DNA of 64,000 bases from positions 156,544 through 220,543 of the forward strand of contig NZ_KL544008.1 of assembly GCF_000712035.1 (NCBI RefSeq). Direction: 5' to 3'. Shown here one piece after another: positions 8,445-17,520 of this stretch. Under the pieces are notes generated by a model. That model ran no database searches and was not told where the DNA came from. It worked only from the letters and a program-made list of their open reading frames with translations. This DNA comes from Salinicoccus luteus DSM 17002. Lineage in GTDB: Bacteria > Bacillota > Bacilli > Staphylococcales > Salinicoccaceae. The translations under genes and the position numbers were made by a program. Within the stretch, counting starts at the first letter, position 1, and every line of letters starts with the position of its first letter.

Positions 8445-10292
8445 ATGGGTGCTAAAAAGCGTTATTTTCTCTTTCTGTTTGTCGACTCGTTAATCGTAAC
8501 TTTTTCAGTGTTTATCGGCTACTACATTCTCATGCCATTCTTCTCGGACTATTCGCTGACAGTACTGGGAGTGACGGCCGTCGTACTGCTTGTGAACCAT
8601 CATCTGTTCGCCTATATCTTCAACCTGTATCACCGGGCATGGGAATATGCGAGCATCAGGGAACTGATTTCGGTCACACAGGCGGTCAGTGCATCGATAA
8701 TGGCAACGGTGATCATGATATACCTGCTGTTCGACAGCACGTTCCTACGGCTGATGCTTGTGACATGGATGATGCATATGCTGCTCATTGGTGGATCAAG
8801 GCTGTCCTGGAAGTTCATTTCCTATGAGCTGAACGGAAGGATGTCCCATGGGACCAAGATGACCCGTACGATGGTGTTTGGCGGCGGCAAAGGGGGATCC
8901 ATCCTCATCAAGCAGATGCTTGACAACCCTTCCATGGGCATGAACCCTGTGGTTGTGATTGATGATGATCCCTTCAAGCACAACTTGGAACTCTGCGGCG
9001 GGGTCAGGGTGGAAGGCAACCGGCATGATATCGAACGTCTGGTGAAGAAATATGATATCAAAAAGGTCGTCATTGCCGTGCCTTCATTGAGCAAGACGGT
9101 ACTCAAGGAGATCCATGATTATGCCAATCTGGATGGTGTGGATGTCCTGACGATGCCGAACATCGAAGATGTACTGTCGGGAAAACTGGAAGTCAATGCA
9201 CTGAGACAGGTCCAGGTGGAAGACCTGCTTGGACGCGAGCCGGTGCAGCTCGACATCAAGGGAATCGAGGATCAGGTGACGGACAAGACGATACTGGTCA
9301 CGGGTGCCGGTGGCAGCATCGGATCGGAGATCGTCCGACAGATTGCCAAGTTCCAGCCGCGTCAGATCCTGCTTTTGGGACATGGTGAGAACAGCATCTA
9401 CTCCATACTGGAAGAGGTGCTTGAGAAGAAGGAGGACAGTATCAGCTATGTACCTATCATTGCGGATGTGCAGAGCAGAAAGCGCATGTTCGAAGTGTTC
9501 GAGAAGTACAGGCCGGATATCGTCTACCATGCCGCAGCGCACAAGCATGTGCCGATGATGGAGTACAACTCGCGGGAAGCCGTGAAGAACAACGTCATCG
9601 GAACGAAGAACACGGCTGAGGCGGCATGCCATTACAAAGCGAAGAAATTCGTCATGATTTCAACAGACAAGGCGGTCAATCCACCGAATGTCATGGGTGC
9701 GACGAAACGGATGGCTGAAATGATCGTCCAGGCACTCGATAAGGGATGCAAGGATACGACGCTCGTAGCAGTCAGGTTCGGAAACGTCCTTGGCAGCCGT
9801 GGTTCCGTCGTTCCGAAATTCAAGAAGCAGATTCAGGCGGGCGGCCCGATTACGGTCACCGACCCAAGGATGACACGCTACTTCATGACCATACCGGAAG
9901 CGTCACGCCTCGTCATTCAGGCGAGTACGATTGCAGAAGGTGGGGAAGTATTCGTGCTAGATATGGGAGAACCTGTGAAGATCGTCGATCTCGCCAAGAA
10001 CATGATTCGGCTGTGCGGATTCACGGAGACCGAAATCGGCATCGAATTCGTCGGCATACGACCGGGCGAGAAGCTGTATGAGGAACTGCTGAAGGCGAAT
10101 GAAATTCACCCGGAACAGGTCTACGAGAAGATCTACCGGGGCAGGGTTTCAGAATCTTCATTGACTCTCCTCGAGGCGCAGATCAAGTCATTCCTCTCCA
10201 TCGATGAGAACGAAATGAAGGAGCGGATCATCAAGTTCGTCAGGCAGGAAAATATGGAGCCTGAAAAAGTAGGACAGGAAAATGCAAGCTAA
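8445..10292 (+). CDS. UDP-sugar 4,6-dehydratase / CapD-EpsC family membrane protein
   Basis: A 615-aa polysaccharide biosynthesis protein. Four hydrophobic segments fill residues 1-120, then a CoA-binding-like Rossmann region follows (VFGGGKGG near 144), then the short-chain dehydratase domain with GAGGSIGSE at 287-295 and STDKAVNPPNVMGATKR at 406-422. In this family Met-x-x-x-Lys replaces the usual Tyr-x-x-x-Lys. Members (PglF, FlaA1, CapD, EpsC) convert UDP-GlcNAc to a 4-keto-6-deoxy sugar. With the DegT aminotransferase at 14239 it would make a UDP-4-amino-dideoxy sugar. The last 11 bases overlap the flippase gene. Confidence 0.9.
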   Translation: MGAKKRYFLFLFVDSLIVTFSVFIGYYILMPFFSDYSLTVLGVTAVVLLVNHHLFAYIFNLYHRAWEYASIRELISVTQAVSASIMATVIMIYLLFDSTFLRLMLVTWMMHMLLIGGSRLSWKFISYELNGRMSHGTKMTRTMVFGGGKGGSILIKQMLDNPSMGMNPVVVIDDDPFKHNLELCGGVRVEGNRHDIERLVKKYDIKKVVIAVPSLSKTVLKEIHDYANLDGVDVLTMPNIEDVLSGKLEVNALRQVQVEDLLGREPVQLDIKGIEDQVTDKTILVTGAGGSIGSEIVRQIAKFQPRQILLLGHGENSIYSILEEVLEKKEDSISYVPIIADVQSRKRMFEVFEKYRPDIVYHAAAHKHVPMMEYNSREAVKNNVIGTKNTAEAACHYKAKKFVMISTDKAVNPPNVMGATKRMAEMIVQALDKGCKDTTLVAVRFGNVLGSRGSVVPKFKKQIQAGGPITVTDPRMTRYFMTIPEASRLVIQASTIAEGGEVFVLDMGEPVKIVDLAKNMIRLCGFTETEIGIEFVGIRPGEKLYEELLKANEIHPEQVYEKIYRGRVSESSLTLLEAQIKSFLSIDENEMKERIIKFVRQENMEPEKVGQENAS

Positions 10293-11490
10293 AATACTGA
10301 ACATCGTAGGGACCCTGCTATTTGCACTCAACCAATGGATGCAGGTGATTCTGATCACACGGCTGCTTGGTCTCTATGAAGTGGGGCTGTTTTCATATTT
10401 TCTTGCTCTGACGGCCCCGCTTGTATTGTTCAGCCGTTTCACGCTCATCATCCTGGTGCCGACGCAAAGAAAACTGTCCTATGACTATGTGATATTCCAT
10501 GAGTTCAGGAACATCGCCAACTATGCATTCATTGCTGGCTCATTGATTGTCATGCTGTTTGTGGACTTGAACATATATGAGAACCTCTGCCTCTTCATCT
10601 TCGTCCTCTACAAGTTTTATGAGAGCAAGGAGGAATTCATCTATACGGAGAATATCTCGGAGGCCAGGATCAGTTTTCTCGCCTATTCGAAAATTTATAA
10701 AAGCATCGTCACAGTCATACTGTTTTCAGCAGCGGTGTTCATATTCAATTCTCTAGTGATGGCAATATTGAGCCTGCTTGTTTCACAGATGCTCATCTAT
10801 TATCTGTACGACTACAAATTTTCATTTTCGAAGAATCGGGCGAAGATCGGCATCAAATGGCGTGAATTCAAGAACATCTTCATTATTGGAATCGGGCTCT
10901 CTGTTGTGGAACTGCTCAACTCGCTCGTTTCAAACATTCCAAGATATGTGCTCGAATCCTTTCATAGTGTCGAGACACTCGGTATTTTCGCAACAATCAT
11001 GTATTTCGTCATCATCACCAACAACATCGTCGTTGCCATCAACCAGAGTGTCGTGGCGGGACTTTCCAAGGAAGCAGAAGAAAGCGCAGCCAAATTCTAT
11101 CACTCATTCCTCAAGCTGTGCGGTTTATTCCTGGTTCTCATCGTAATCGGGGAGATCATCCTGCTCACGCTCGGCAACAGCCTGCTCGTACTCGTATACG
11201 GGGAACGGTTCAGCGGATTCCAGACTGAAATCGTACTCCTTGGCATCCTGCTCATCTTCACCGTATATACGAAACTGTTCGAGATGGCACTCAGCATATT
11301 CAATATCTACAATCTGCAGATGCTTCTGCAGGGTACGACTTTCATCGCATCAATCATACTATCGCTTATCATCATCATTCCATATGGTCTAACCGGCGCA
11401 TTCATTGTGGTCATCCTCACGTATCTAATTCTGGCTGCAGGCCAGATTGGCGTGCTGATCTACCATTGGAAATATAAAGTACGCTCCTAG
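10282..11490 (+). CDS. Oligosaccharide flippase (Wzx/MATE-like)
   Basis: A 402-aa integral membrane protein with roughly twelve hydrophobic segments and the N-terminal pattern of polysaccharide flippases (NIVGTLLFALNQWMQVILITRLLG, then VGLFSYFLALTAP). It should move undecaprenyl-linked repeat units across the membrane for polymerisation outside. It starts within the end of the dehydratase gene with AGGAAA as ribosome site, so the two are probably translationally coupled. Placement as Wzx rests on topology and neighbours; sequence conservation in the family is weak. Confidence 0.82.
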   Translation: MQAKILNIVGTLLFALNQWMQVILITRLLGLYEVGLFSYFLALTAPLVLFSRFTLIILVPTQRKLSYDYVIFHEFRNIANYAFIAGSLIVMLFVDLNIYENLCLFIFVLYKFYESKEEFIYTENISEARISFLAYSKIYKSIVTVILFSAAVFIFNSLVMAILSLLVSQMLIYYLYDYKFSFSKNRAKIGIKWREFKNIFIIGIGLSVVELLNSLVSNIPRYVLESFHSVETLGIFATIMYFVIITNNIVVAINQSVVAGLSKEAEESAAKFYHSFLKLCGLFLVLIVIGEIILLTLGNSLLVLVYGERFSGFQTEIVLLGILLIFTVYTKLFEMALSIFNIYNLQMLLQGTTFIASIILSLIIIIPYGLTGAFIVVILTYLILAAGQIGVLIYHWKYKVRS

Positions 11491-11502
11491 GAGGCGGGGG
11501 AC

Positions 11503-12807
11503 ATGTTCATCATTTGGCTGGTCGCACTTGCATATGTAGTCGCGGGATATCTGTTCAGTTCGTATATTGCAGATACGACCCTTTTGACAGGTTTATTCAT
11601 CATCATTATGTCAATTCTGGTGTTCTTCCTGCTGTACTTTAAGTATACAAAGTTTCTAATCCTCATCTATGCAGGGTTCTTGGCAAGGATCGGGATGGTA
11701 CTGTACGATCGGCAGGAAAAAATGCCTGCCCTTCCGCATAGTGGAATTGATTCTGAAAGGTACTATAAGACAGGACAGTATATCAGCGAGAAGATGGCGC
11801 TTATGGATGCAGAGATGTATGGCGGCCTATACTCGAAATTCCTGGCGCTCATCTTCAATATGTATGGTGACGACCGGATCTTTGCCCAATTCCTGAACGT
11901 GCTGATGGCGCTCACCGCCATCCTTCTGGTCGTACAGATGTTCAGAATGCTGGATGTGCCGAACCATATACAGTTCGTATTGGTCGGGGTCATGTCATTC
12001 TTCCCGCATTCATTAATATTCTCAAGCATATTGGTCAGGGAATCCGTCATTACACTGATGGTGACACTATCACTCTACTTTTTTGTCAGGTGGTACAAAA
12101 AAGCGGGATGGAGCAACGCGCTGTTGAGTGTGGCATTCATCCTGCTCGGTGCATCGTTCCATACCGGTGTGATCGGGGTGCTGATCGGCTATCTGTTCGG
12201 CTTCATATTCTATCAGCATAGCAAAAAGGCATTCAGGTTTACACTGAGGTCCACCATCCCCTTCACCATATTTGCGGTGAGCACCACCTACGTCATGATG
12301 TATCCGGAAAGTATATCGGCATTGCCGATATACGACAAGGTAGACCAGGTGGAGCGGGGCAACTCCAGCATATACGAAGCGTTCACTCCCCAAATCGGGG
12401 CGAGTGCCTACTTGGGCTGGCTGGTGGTCGACAACATCTACCAGATGATTCTATTCTCGCCGATAAAGGTCTTCTATTTCATCGGTTCACCGATGCCGTG
12501 GACCGTCAGAAATCTCAATGACCTGATCGCCTTTTTCCTGGATGGGGTATTCTACCTCTTCGTACTTGCCGTATTCATCAAAAACTTTGCGCTCATCAAG
12601 AAGCGTCCGATATTCGGCGTCATTCTGCTGAGTATCGCCGTGACATGGCTCATATTCGGATTCGGCATTTCGAACGCAGGAACGGCACTCAGACACCGCT
12701 TCAAAATATTCTACGTCATCATCGTGGCACTCGGTGTCGTCTGGACGTATTGGTCGAAAAAACAGAAGAGACCACCAGAGGGTACCGTTAAAGGAGATCC
12801 GGCATAA
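11503..12807 (+). CDS. Putative EPS polymerase (EpsG/Wzy-like membrane protein)
   Basis: A 434-aa protein with about ten to twelve hydrophobic segments and no cytoplasmic catalytic domain. A loop between early segments carries SGIDSERYYKTGQY and a charged GLYSKFLALIFNMYGDDR stretch. An acidic/aromatic extracytoplasmic loop (SALPIYDKVDQVERGNSS) sits mid-protein. Arrangement 12 bp after the flippase gene and before a glycosyltransferase gene matches the polymerase slot of Wzx/Wzy clusters. No motif proves the activity; a lipid-linked-sugar glycosyltransferase of the GT-C fold is the main alternative. Confidence 0.65.
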   Translation: MFIIWLVALAYVVAGYLFSSYIADTTLLTGLFIIIMSILVFFLLYFKYTKFLILIYAGFLARIGMVLYDRQEKMPALPHSGIDSERYYKTGQYISEKMALMDAEMYGGLYSKFLALIFNMYGDDRIFAQFLNVLMALTAILLVVQMFRMLDVPNHIQFVLVGVMSFFPHSLIFSSILVRESVITLMVTLSLYFFVRWYKKAGWSNALLSVAFILLGASFHTGVIGVLIGYLFGFIFYQHSKKAFRFTLRSTIPFTIFAVSTTYVMMYPESISALPIYDKVDQVERGNSSIYEAFTPQIGASAYLGWLVVDNIYQMILFSPIKVFYFIGSPMPWTVRNLNDLIAFFLDGVFYLFVLAVFIKNFALIKKRPIFGVILLSIAVTWLIFGFGISNAGTALRHRFKIFYVIIVALGVVWTYWSKKQKRPPEGTVKGDPA

Positions 12808-12879
12808 GCATTGATTGGCATCTTGTATTGTAGCCCACGGGTGCGGCTACCAAAAAACAGGGGTTTGGAGATGTAGCTT

Positions 12880-14049
12880 ATGCAGAAGAAATTGATTCAT
12901 GGTGTCACTTCCTCCATGAGTGCACTGTTCATCCATGAGCAGGTGCACTTCATCGAAAAGAACGGCTACCAGGTGGAAGTGGTATGCAACAACGATCCAG
13001 AAAGGCACTACGAGGGACTCAGGCTCAAACATATTCCATTCGAGCGTGAAATCAGCCTCTACAGGGATGTGACGACACTCTATTCCCTCTACAGGTATCT
13101 GAAGGGGAAAAAGCCGGATATCATTCTATTCAGCACCCCGAAGGCGGGGCTGCTCGGCATGGTGGCGGGCTTCCTGAATGGCACTGAAACAAGGATATAT
13201 GCGCAGTGGGGACTGCGTCTTGAAACGGTGACAGGGGTGAAGAAACTGATACTGCAGACGACGGAGAAAATAACCTGTCTGCTCAGTACGCATGTCATCG
13301 TAATCTCCGACAGTCTTGAAGAGGAGATGGTCGGCAGGAATCTCGTCGACCGTGAGAAAGTCGTCAGAATCGGCAAGGGCAGCGTCAACGGAATCGATAT
13401 GCAGCGCTACAGTCCGGATGCGATCGATGCCGATAGGCTGAAATGGATGAAAGCGGATCTGGATATCAAGCCATCCGATTTCATCATCGGCTACATGGGC
13501 CGGATCACAAGAGACAAGGGGACCAATGAACTTGTGGAGGCCTTCACGAAACTGAGCCAGAGATACGATAATATCAAACTGCTGCTGATCGGTGATATTG
13601 AAGAGGGGGATCCAATCCGGCCTGAAAATATAGAGACGATCCATTCACATGAGCGGATCATCCACTGTGCCTATACGACCGAACCGGAATACTACTACAG
13701 CATGATGCATGTGTTCGCCTTCCCAACATACCGTGAAGGGTTCGGTACGGTCAGCATCGAGGCACAGGCGATGCGGGTGCCGGTCATCGGATTCAATTCG
13801 ACGGGGGTAAAGGATACGATTGTGGACAACCGGACGGGTCTTGTCGTGTGGAACAATGATACGGCGGGCCTCGAAGAGGCACTCATGGACATGATCAACC
13901 ATCCGCTGAAACGGGCACAGATGGGTCGGGATGCCCGCAAATTCGTCGAGGACAACTTCGACCGGGAACTCATCCAGCAGAAGGTGCTCGATTTCTATAA
14001 TACGCTTGGGCCATCCGGTGATGCGGATGCCGAATACCAGAAAGCCTAA
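12880..14049 (+). CDS. Glycosyltransferase family 4 (EpsD-like)
   Basis: A 389-aa GT-B fold protein. The N-terminal domain begins KKLIHGVTSSMSALFIHEQV and includes the KPDIILFSTPKAGLLG loop. The C-terminal Glycos_transf_1 domain has FIIGYMGRITRDKGTNELVEA near residue 205 and the retaining-enzyme E-x7-E pattern in FPTYREGFGTVSIEAQAM near residue 283. It should add a sugar to the lipid-linked repeat unit on the cytoplasmic side. It is the only GT4 in EPS unit 2, so the repeat unit may be short or other transferases lie elsewhere. A GTAGCC/GGCTAC hairpin occupies the 72-bp gap before it. Confidence 0.88.
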   Translation: MQKKLIHGVTSSMSALFIHEQVHFIEKNGYQVEVVCNNDPERHYEGLRLKHIPFEREISLYRDVTTLYSLYRYLKGKKPDIILFSTPKAGLLGMVAGFLNGTETRIYAQWGLRLETVTGVKKLILQTTEKITCLLSTHVIVISDSLEEEMVGRNLVDREKVVRIGKGSVNGIDMQRYSPDAIDADRLKWMKADLDIKPSDFIIGYMGRITRDKGTNELVEAFTKLSQRYDNIKLLLIGDIEEGDPIRPENIETIHSHERIIHCAYTTEPEYYYSMMHVFAFPTYREGFGTVSIEAQAMRVPVIGFNSTGVKDTIVDNRTGLVVWNNDTAGLEEALMDMINHPLKRAQMGRDARKFVEDNFDRELIQQKVLDFYNTLGPSGDADAEYQKA

Positions 14050-14238
14050 GGCCGCGCGTGTTGAAAAACATCATTGAAACAAAGGGGGAAATAGCGGTCC
14101 AATCATAGAGAGAAAGAGATTGGGCCGGGCAATATCCTTTAGAACCATGAAGGGGCACCATCAGGCTTTGTCGGGAAGACTGGTGGTGTGGAGTTGAACA
14201 AACAGAACAATTCAATTAAGGGGAGAGGTGACCAGGTT
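14050..14238 (+). promoter_or_regulatory. Structured leader before the aminotransferase gene
   Basis: A 189-bp gap containing two strong hairpins. GGTCCAATC (14097-14105) pairs with GATTGGGCC (14118-14126). CACCATCAG (14157-14165) pairs with CTGGTGGTG (14180-14188) with one G-U pair. Neither is followed by a clear U-run, so they look like RNA structure rather than terminators. The 8203/8296 blocks are not clearly repeated here. The in-frame ATG at 14188 lies in the second hairpin and has no ribosome site. Confidence 0.4.
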
Positions 14239-15393
14239 ATGTCTCAACGCAGAATTCTTTTGTCATCACCTCACATGGGCGGTACAGAAAAAAAATACGT
14301 CCAGGAGGCATTCAACACGAACTGGATTGCTCCACTGGGAGAAAATGTAAATATATTCGAAGATCAGGTCAAAGAATTTACGGGGGCGAAGGCGGCATGT
14401 GCACTTGCCAGCGGAACGGGGGGTATCCACCTTGCTTTGGACCTATTGAAGGTCGAGCGGGGGGATATCGTCCTCTGCTCCTCACTCACATTTGTAGCGA
14501 GCGCGAATCCGGTGCTCTATCACGGGGCGAAACCGGTGTTCATCGATTCCGAGCTCGACAGCTGGAACATGTGTCCGAGGGCACTGGAGAAGGCCTTGAA
14601 ATACTATAAGATGCAGGGCAAACAACCGAAAGCGGTCATTGTCGTCAATCTGTACGGCCAGTCGGCACGGATGGATGAAATCAGTGAAATATGCAGAAGG
14701 TATGGTGTACCCATCATTGAGGATGCGGCAGAATCCCTAGGTGCGGTATACAAGGGCAGGATGAGCGGGACCTTCGGCAAATTCGGCATCTTTTCATTCA
14801 ACGGCAACAAAATCATAACGACCTCAGGGGGCGGGATGATCATATCCAATGATGAGGCACTCATCGAAAAAGCACTCAAGAAAGCGACCCAGAGTAAAGA
14901 AGTGGCTGCACATTACCAGCATGAATCGGTGGGATACAACTACCGGTTGAGCAACGTCTGTGCAGGCATCGGACGGGGGCAGATGGAAGTACTGGAGGAA
15001 CGGGTTCAGCAGAAGCGTGACATCTTCGATAAATATGTGGCGGGACTCGACGATATGGAGGGCATCGAATTCATGCCTGAAATCGAAGGGTCATACCATA
15101 CGAGATGGCTCTCCACCATGCTCATCGATCCGAAGAAGCTCGGCGTCAGTGCCAGTGAACTGATCGAGTATCTTGATGAACACAATATCGAATCGAGGCC
15201 GGTCTGGAAGCCGCTTCACATGCAACCGCTGTTCGAGGACGCCGCTTACTTCTCTGTAGGAAATGACAATGCAAAATATCTGTTCGAACATGGCATCTGT
15301 CTTCCATCCGACACCAAGATGACCGATGAGGAGATCGACCGGGTCATCGAGCTGTGCAGGGAACGTATCCTTGCGCACGAACTCTTTGCCTGA
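14239..15393 (+). CDS. DegT/DnrJ/EryC1/StrS aminotransferase (EpsN-like)
   Basis: A 384-aa PLP-dependent sugar aminotransferase. SGTGGIHLAL (58-67) binds the cofactor phosphate, VPIIEDAAESLGA (157-169) supplies the aspartate under the pyridine ring, and FSFNGNKIITTSGGGM places the Schiff-base lysine at residue 191. The family transaminates 4-keto-6-deoxy nucleotide sugars, so it should act on the product of the dehydratase at 8445 to give a UDP-4-amino-4,6-dideoxy sugar. ATG 14239 is chosen for its GGGGAGAGGTGACC ribosome site. In B. subtilis the next step is N-acetylation by EpsM. No such acetyltransferase is seen here, while two formyltransferases are. Confidence 0.92.
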   Translation: MSQRRILLSSPHMGGTEKKYVQEAFNTNWIAPLGENVNIFEDQVKEFTGAKAACALASGTGGIHLALDLLKVERGDIVLCSSLTFVASANPVLYHGAKPVFIDSELDSWNMCPRALEKALKYYKMQGKQPKAVIVVNLYGQSARMDEISEICRRYGVPIIEDAAESLGAVYKGRMSGTFGKFGIFSFNGNKIITTSGGGMIISNDEALIEKALKKATQSKEVAAHYQHESVGYNYRLSNVCAGIGRGQMEVLEERVQQKRDIFDKYVAGLDDMEGIEFMPEIEGSYHTRWLSTMLIDPKKLGVSASELIEYLDEHNIESRPVWKPLHMQPLFEDAAYFSVGNDNAKYLFEHGICLPSDTKMTDEEIDRVIELCRERILAHELFA

Positions 15394-15450
15394 TATCCGG
15401 GTCCTATGAAACACATTGGATATGCGAATCTACCTATTGGAGGGCGTACA

Positions 15451-16455
15451 GTGAATAAAGACATATACTTTACTAAAGAATATGCTCAAGTCAACGAGCT
15501 GATAGAACGCGGGGAAGCAATCTTCATTGAAATAGAGTGCGAGTATGGTCATATCACCCACACCGCCATCAAACGGGAAATCGATACTGGAATCGATGAT
15601 GTTAAATATTATGATCTGGTCACCCCCTATGGATACGGGGGGCCGATCATCCACGAATATACGGACTTGGACAAGCTTATTGAAGTCTTTGAGGATACTC
15701 TGGTGGACTATTGCGAGGCGCACAATATCGTATCGGAATTTGTGCGGTTCCATCCGATGTTCCAGAACCAGGAGCCATTCAGGAGCATCTATGATGTCAG
15801 GTATTTGAGGAAGACGGTAGGGACGGATCTATTGAGCTTCGAAGATCCATTCCAGAGCGAGCTCAATGCCACGGCACGCAGGCGTGTCAGGAAGCTGATA
15901 AAGGATGACAGGTTCTCCTGCCTGGTGGCGGCGAAATTCGAGGATATCGAAGATTTCATTGAGATCTACAACGATACGATGGACCGCCATCATGCGACGG
16001 ACTTCTATTATTTCGACCGTGAATATTTCGAAAAGCTGAAGTGGGAGTTCGGAGACAAACTGCTCACAACAAGTGTATTCTTCGAGGGCAGAATCATCGC
16101 CATGGGACTGTACTTCATGTCGGATGACATCATACACGATCATCTGAACGGCACCCTCGCGGACTACCTCCCTCATTCACCGGCCTATCTTCTGAAATAC
16201 ACGATGATGAACTGGGCGAAGGCAAACGGCTTCTCATTCGTGCATTATGGCGGCGGCGTCACCAATGAGGAGGACGATTCCGTCCTCAAGTTCAAGAAAC
16301 GATTTTCCAGCCATACCGAGTTCGATTTCCATATCGGCAAGAAAATATGGAACTACAAAGTGTACGATGCATTATGCCGGAAGAAGGGGATAGATAGAGA
16401 GACGGACTTCTTCCCGGCCTATCGTGCACCGAAAATCGCGGTAAAAAAGAATTAG
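15451..16455 (+). CDS. FemAB/GNAT-fold aminoacyl- or acyltransferase-like protein
   Basis: A 334-aa protein resembling the FemAB/peptidoglycan-bridge peptidyltransferase superfamily (double GNAT fold). The N-terminal half includes YYDLVTPYGYGGP; the C-terminal half has NATARRRVRKLIKD, then FYYFDREYFEKL, ending in the characteristic HYGGGVTNEEDDSVLKFKKRFS segment. FemAB proteins transfer amino acids from aminoacyl-tRNA; within EPS clusters relatives may acylate sugar amines. The start is GTG 15451, 6 nt after GGAGGG; the upstream in-frame ATG at 15406 has no ribosome site. The substrate is unknown. It might decorate the amino sugar of the EPS. Confidence 0.75.
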   Translation: MNKDIYFTKEYAQVNELIERGEAIFIEIECEYGHITHTAIKREIDTGIDDVKYYDLVTPYGYGGPIIHEYTDLDKLIEVFEDTLVDYCEAHNIVSEFVRFHPMFQNQEPFRSIYDVRYLRKTVGTDLLSFEDPFQSELNATARRRVRKLIKDDRFSCLVAAKFEDIEDFIEIYNDTMDRHHATDFYYFDREYFEKLKWEFGDKLLTTSVFFEGRIIAMGLYFMSDDIIHDHLNGTLADYLPHSPAYLLKYTMMNWAKANGFSFVHYGGGVTNEEDDSVLKFKKRFSSHTEFDFHIGKKIWNYKVYDALCRKKGIDRETDFFPAYRAPKIAVKKN

Positions 16456-16565
16456 CATCCTGTACTGCATTCCAAGATATGAACTTTGGAATGCAGTTCT
16501 GATTAGAAGGACTGAAAGCAGACAACAGGGCGCAACTGCACCACTTTGCTTGGTGAGGAGGACAT

Positions 16566-17135
16566 ATGAAAATAAGGATCATAATCATTTTGTTCTGCAT
16601 TACATTGATGTTGATTGTCGTATCGATCATCGACAGCTTTAATCACAACTATACGGATCAGCCTGTAGAAAGCGACCTGATTGTGATGCTTGGCGGAGGC
16701 GAAGATTCGAGGATGCAGAGGGCTGCCCAGCTCTATCATGAAGGCTATGCAGATTATGTCCTGATTACTCCAGTCATCGAGTCATCAGAACTCAACCAGA
16801 GTTCAGCACTCGCAATGGAATACGGCATACCCGAAGAGGCACTGATATTGGAGGAAAAGGCGATCAGCACCTACACGAATGCGACCATAACCATGGATAT
16901 CATGGATCGGCTCGATATGACCTCCGCGCTCATCGTAACGAGCGACTGGCATATCAAACGGTCCAAGTACATCTATGACAAGCTGAATGATGGGAGTTTC
17001 GACTTCCACTATATTTCCGCTCTCCCTATGCAGGAGGGAAGATGGCACGAGAGTGGGGACGCATTCTATATATGGTACAGCGAATACATCAAAATGTGGG
17101 TGTACAGAATGGGCATCTACTGGTGGAGTGAGTAG
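16566..17135 (+). CDS. YdcF/SanA-family (DUF218) membrane-anchored protein
   Basis: A 189-aa protein with one N-terminal membrane anchor (residues about 4-22) followed by an extracytoplasmic DUF218 domain. DLIVMLGGGEDSRMQRAAQLYHEG is near residue 38, ILEEKAISTYTNA near 97 and ALIVTSDWHIKRSK near 122, all positions conserved in the family. DUF218 proteins are linked to envelope polymer handling (SanA, ElyC), but the biochemical reaction is not settled. It follows the FemAB-like gene by 110 bp with its own GGTGAGGAGGACAT ribosome site and appears to be the last gene of EPS unit 2. Confidence 0.85.
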   Translation: MKIRIIIILFCITLMLIVVSIIDSFNHNYTDQPVESDLIVMLGGGEDSRMQRAAQLYHEGYADYVLITPVIESSELNQSSALAMEYGIPEEALILEEKAISTYTNATITMDIMDRLDMTSALIVTSDWHIKRSKYIYDKLNDGSFDFHYISALPMQEGRWHESGDAFYIWYSEYIKMWVYRMGIYWWSE

Positions 17136-17172
17136 GGGTTAGTGAGAGTATAAAAATGAATGGTTGTCTTAT

Positions 17173-17343
17173 GGGGTTGGAACATAAATATCTCACGAAA
17201 AAATAATCCGTACGTTAGCTTTCCTGGGGCATCGCGTAAGCCTGTAGTCTTACGCTGATACTTTTCCCCTAGGAGTCTAACGTACGGATTTTATCTATTC
17301 TGTGTGAAACGTTATATCTTTTCAGGACTTATGTCCCAGCCCC
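17173..17343. repeat. 171-bp palindromic MITE-like intergenic repeat
   Basis: Outer ends are inverted repeats: GGGGTTGGAACATAA (17173-17187) against TTATGTCCCAGCCCC (17329-17343), 13 of 15 matching. Inside is a second, perfect pair: AATCCGTACGTTAG (17205-17218) and CTAACGTACGGATT (17277-17290). Its loop continues pairing (CTGGGG/CCCCTAG, CGTAAG/CTTACG), so the inner ~86 nt fold into one long hairpin. There is no coding capacity. Similar outer ends (GGGCTGGGACATAA) are common intergenic repeats in staphylococci. The rest of the gap to 17520 shows nothing recognisable. Confidence 0.65.
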
Positions 17344-17520
17344 TATTTAGTGAGTGATATTAGCCATATAGTTGATAATTCAATTAATGTGAAGTGCATA
17401 AGGCAGTAATATGATTTATAGTTTCATTGTTATTTTAGTGGTTGAGTAGGAGGAGAACATATTACAGTTGAATATTTCAATTGCGGTATAAACTCGTTGT
17501 CGTTGAAAAGGGGAAATAGT

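Noticed and set aside
14188-14238. ATG 14188 as start of the aminotransferase gene
   Set aside because: It sits in the stem of a hairpin without a ribosome site; ATG 14239 has a clear one and matches the family N-terminus.
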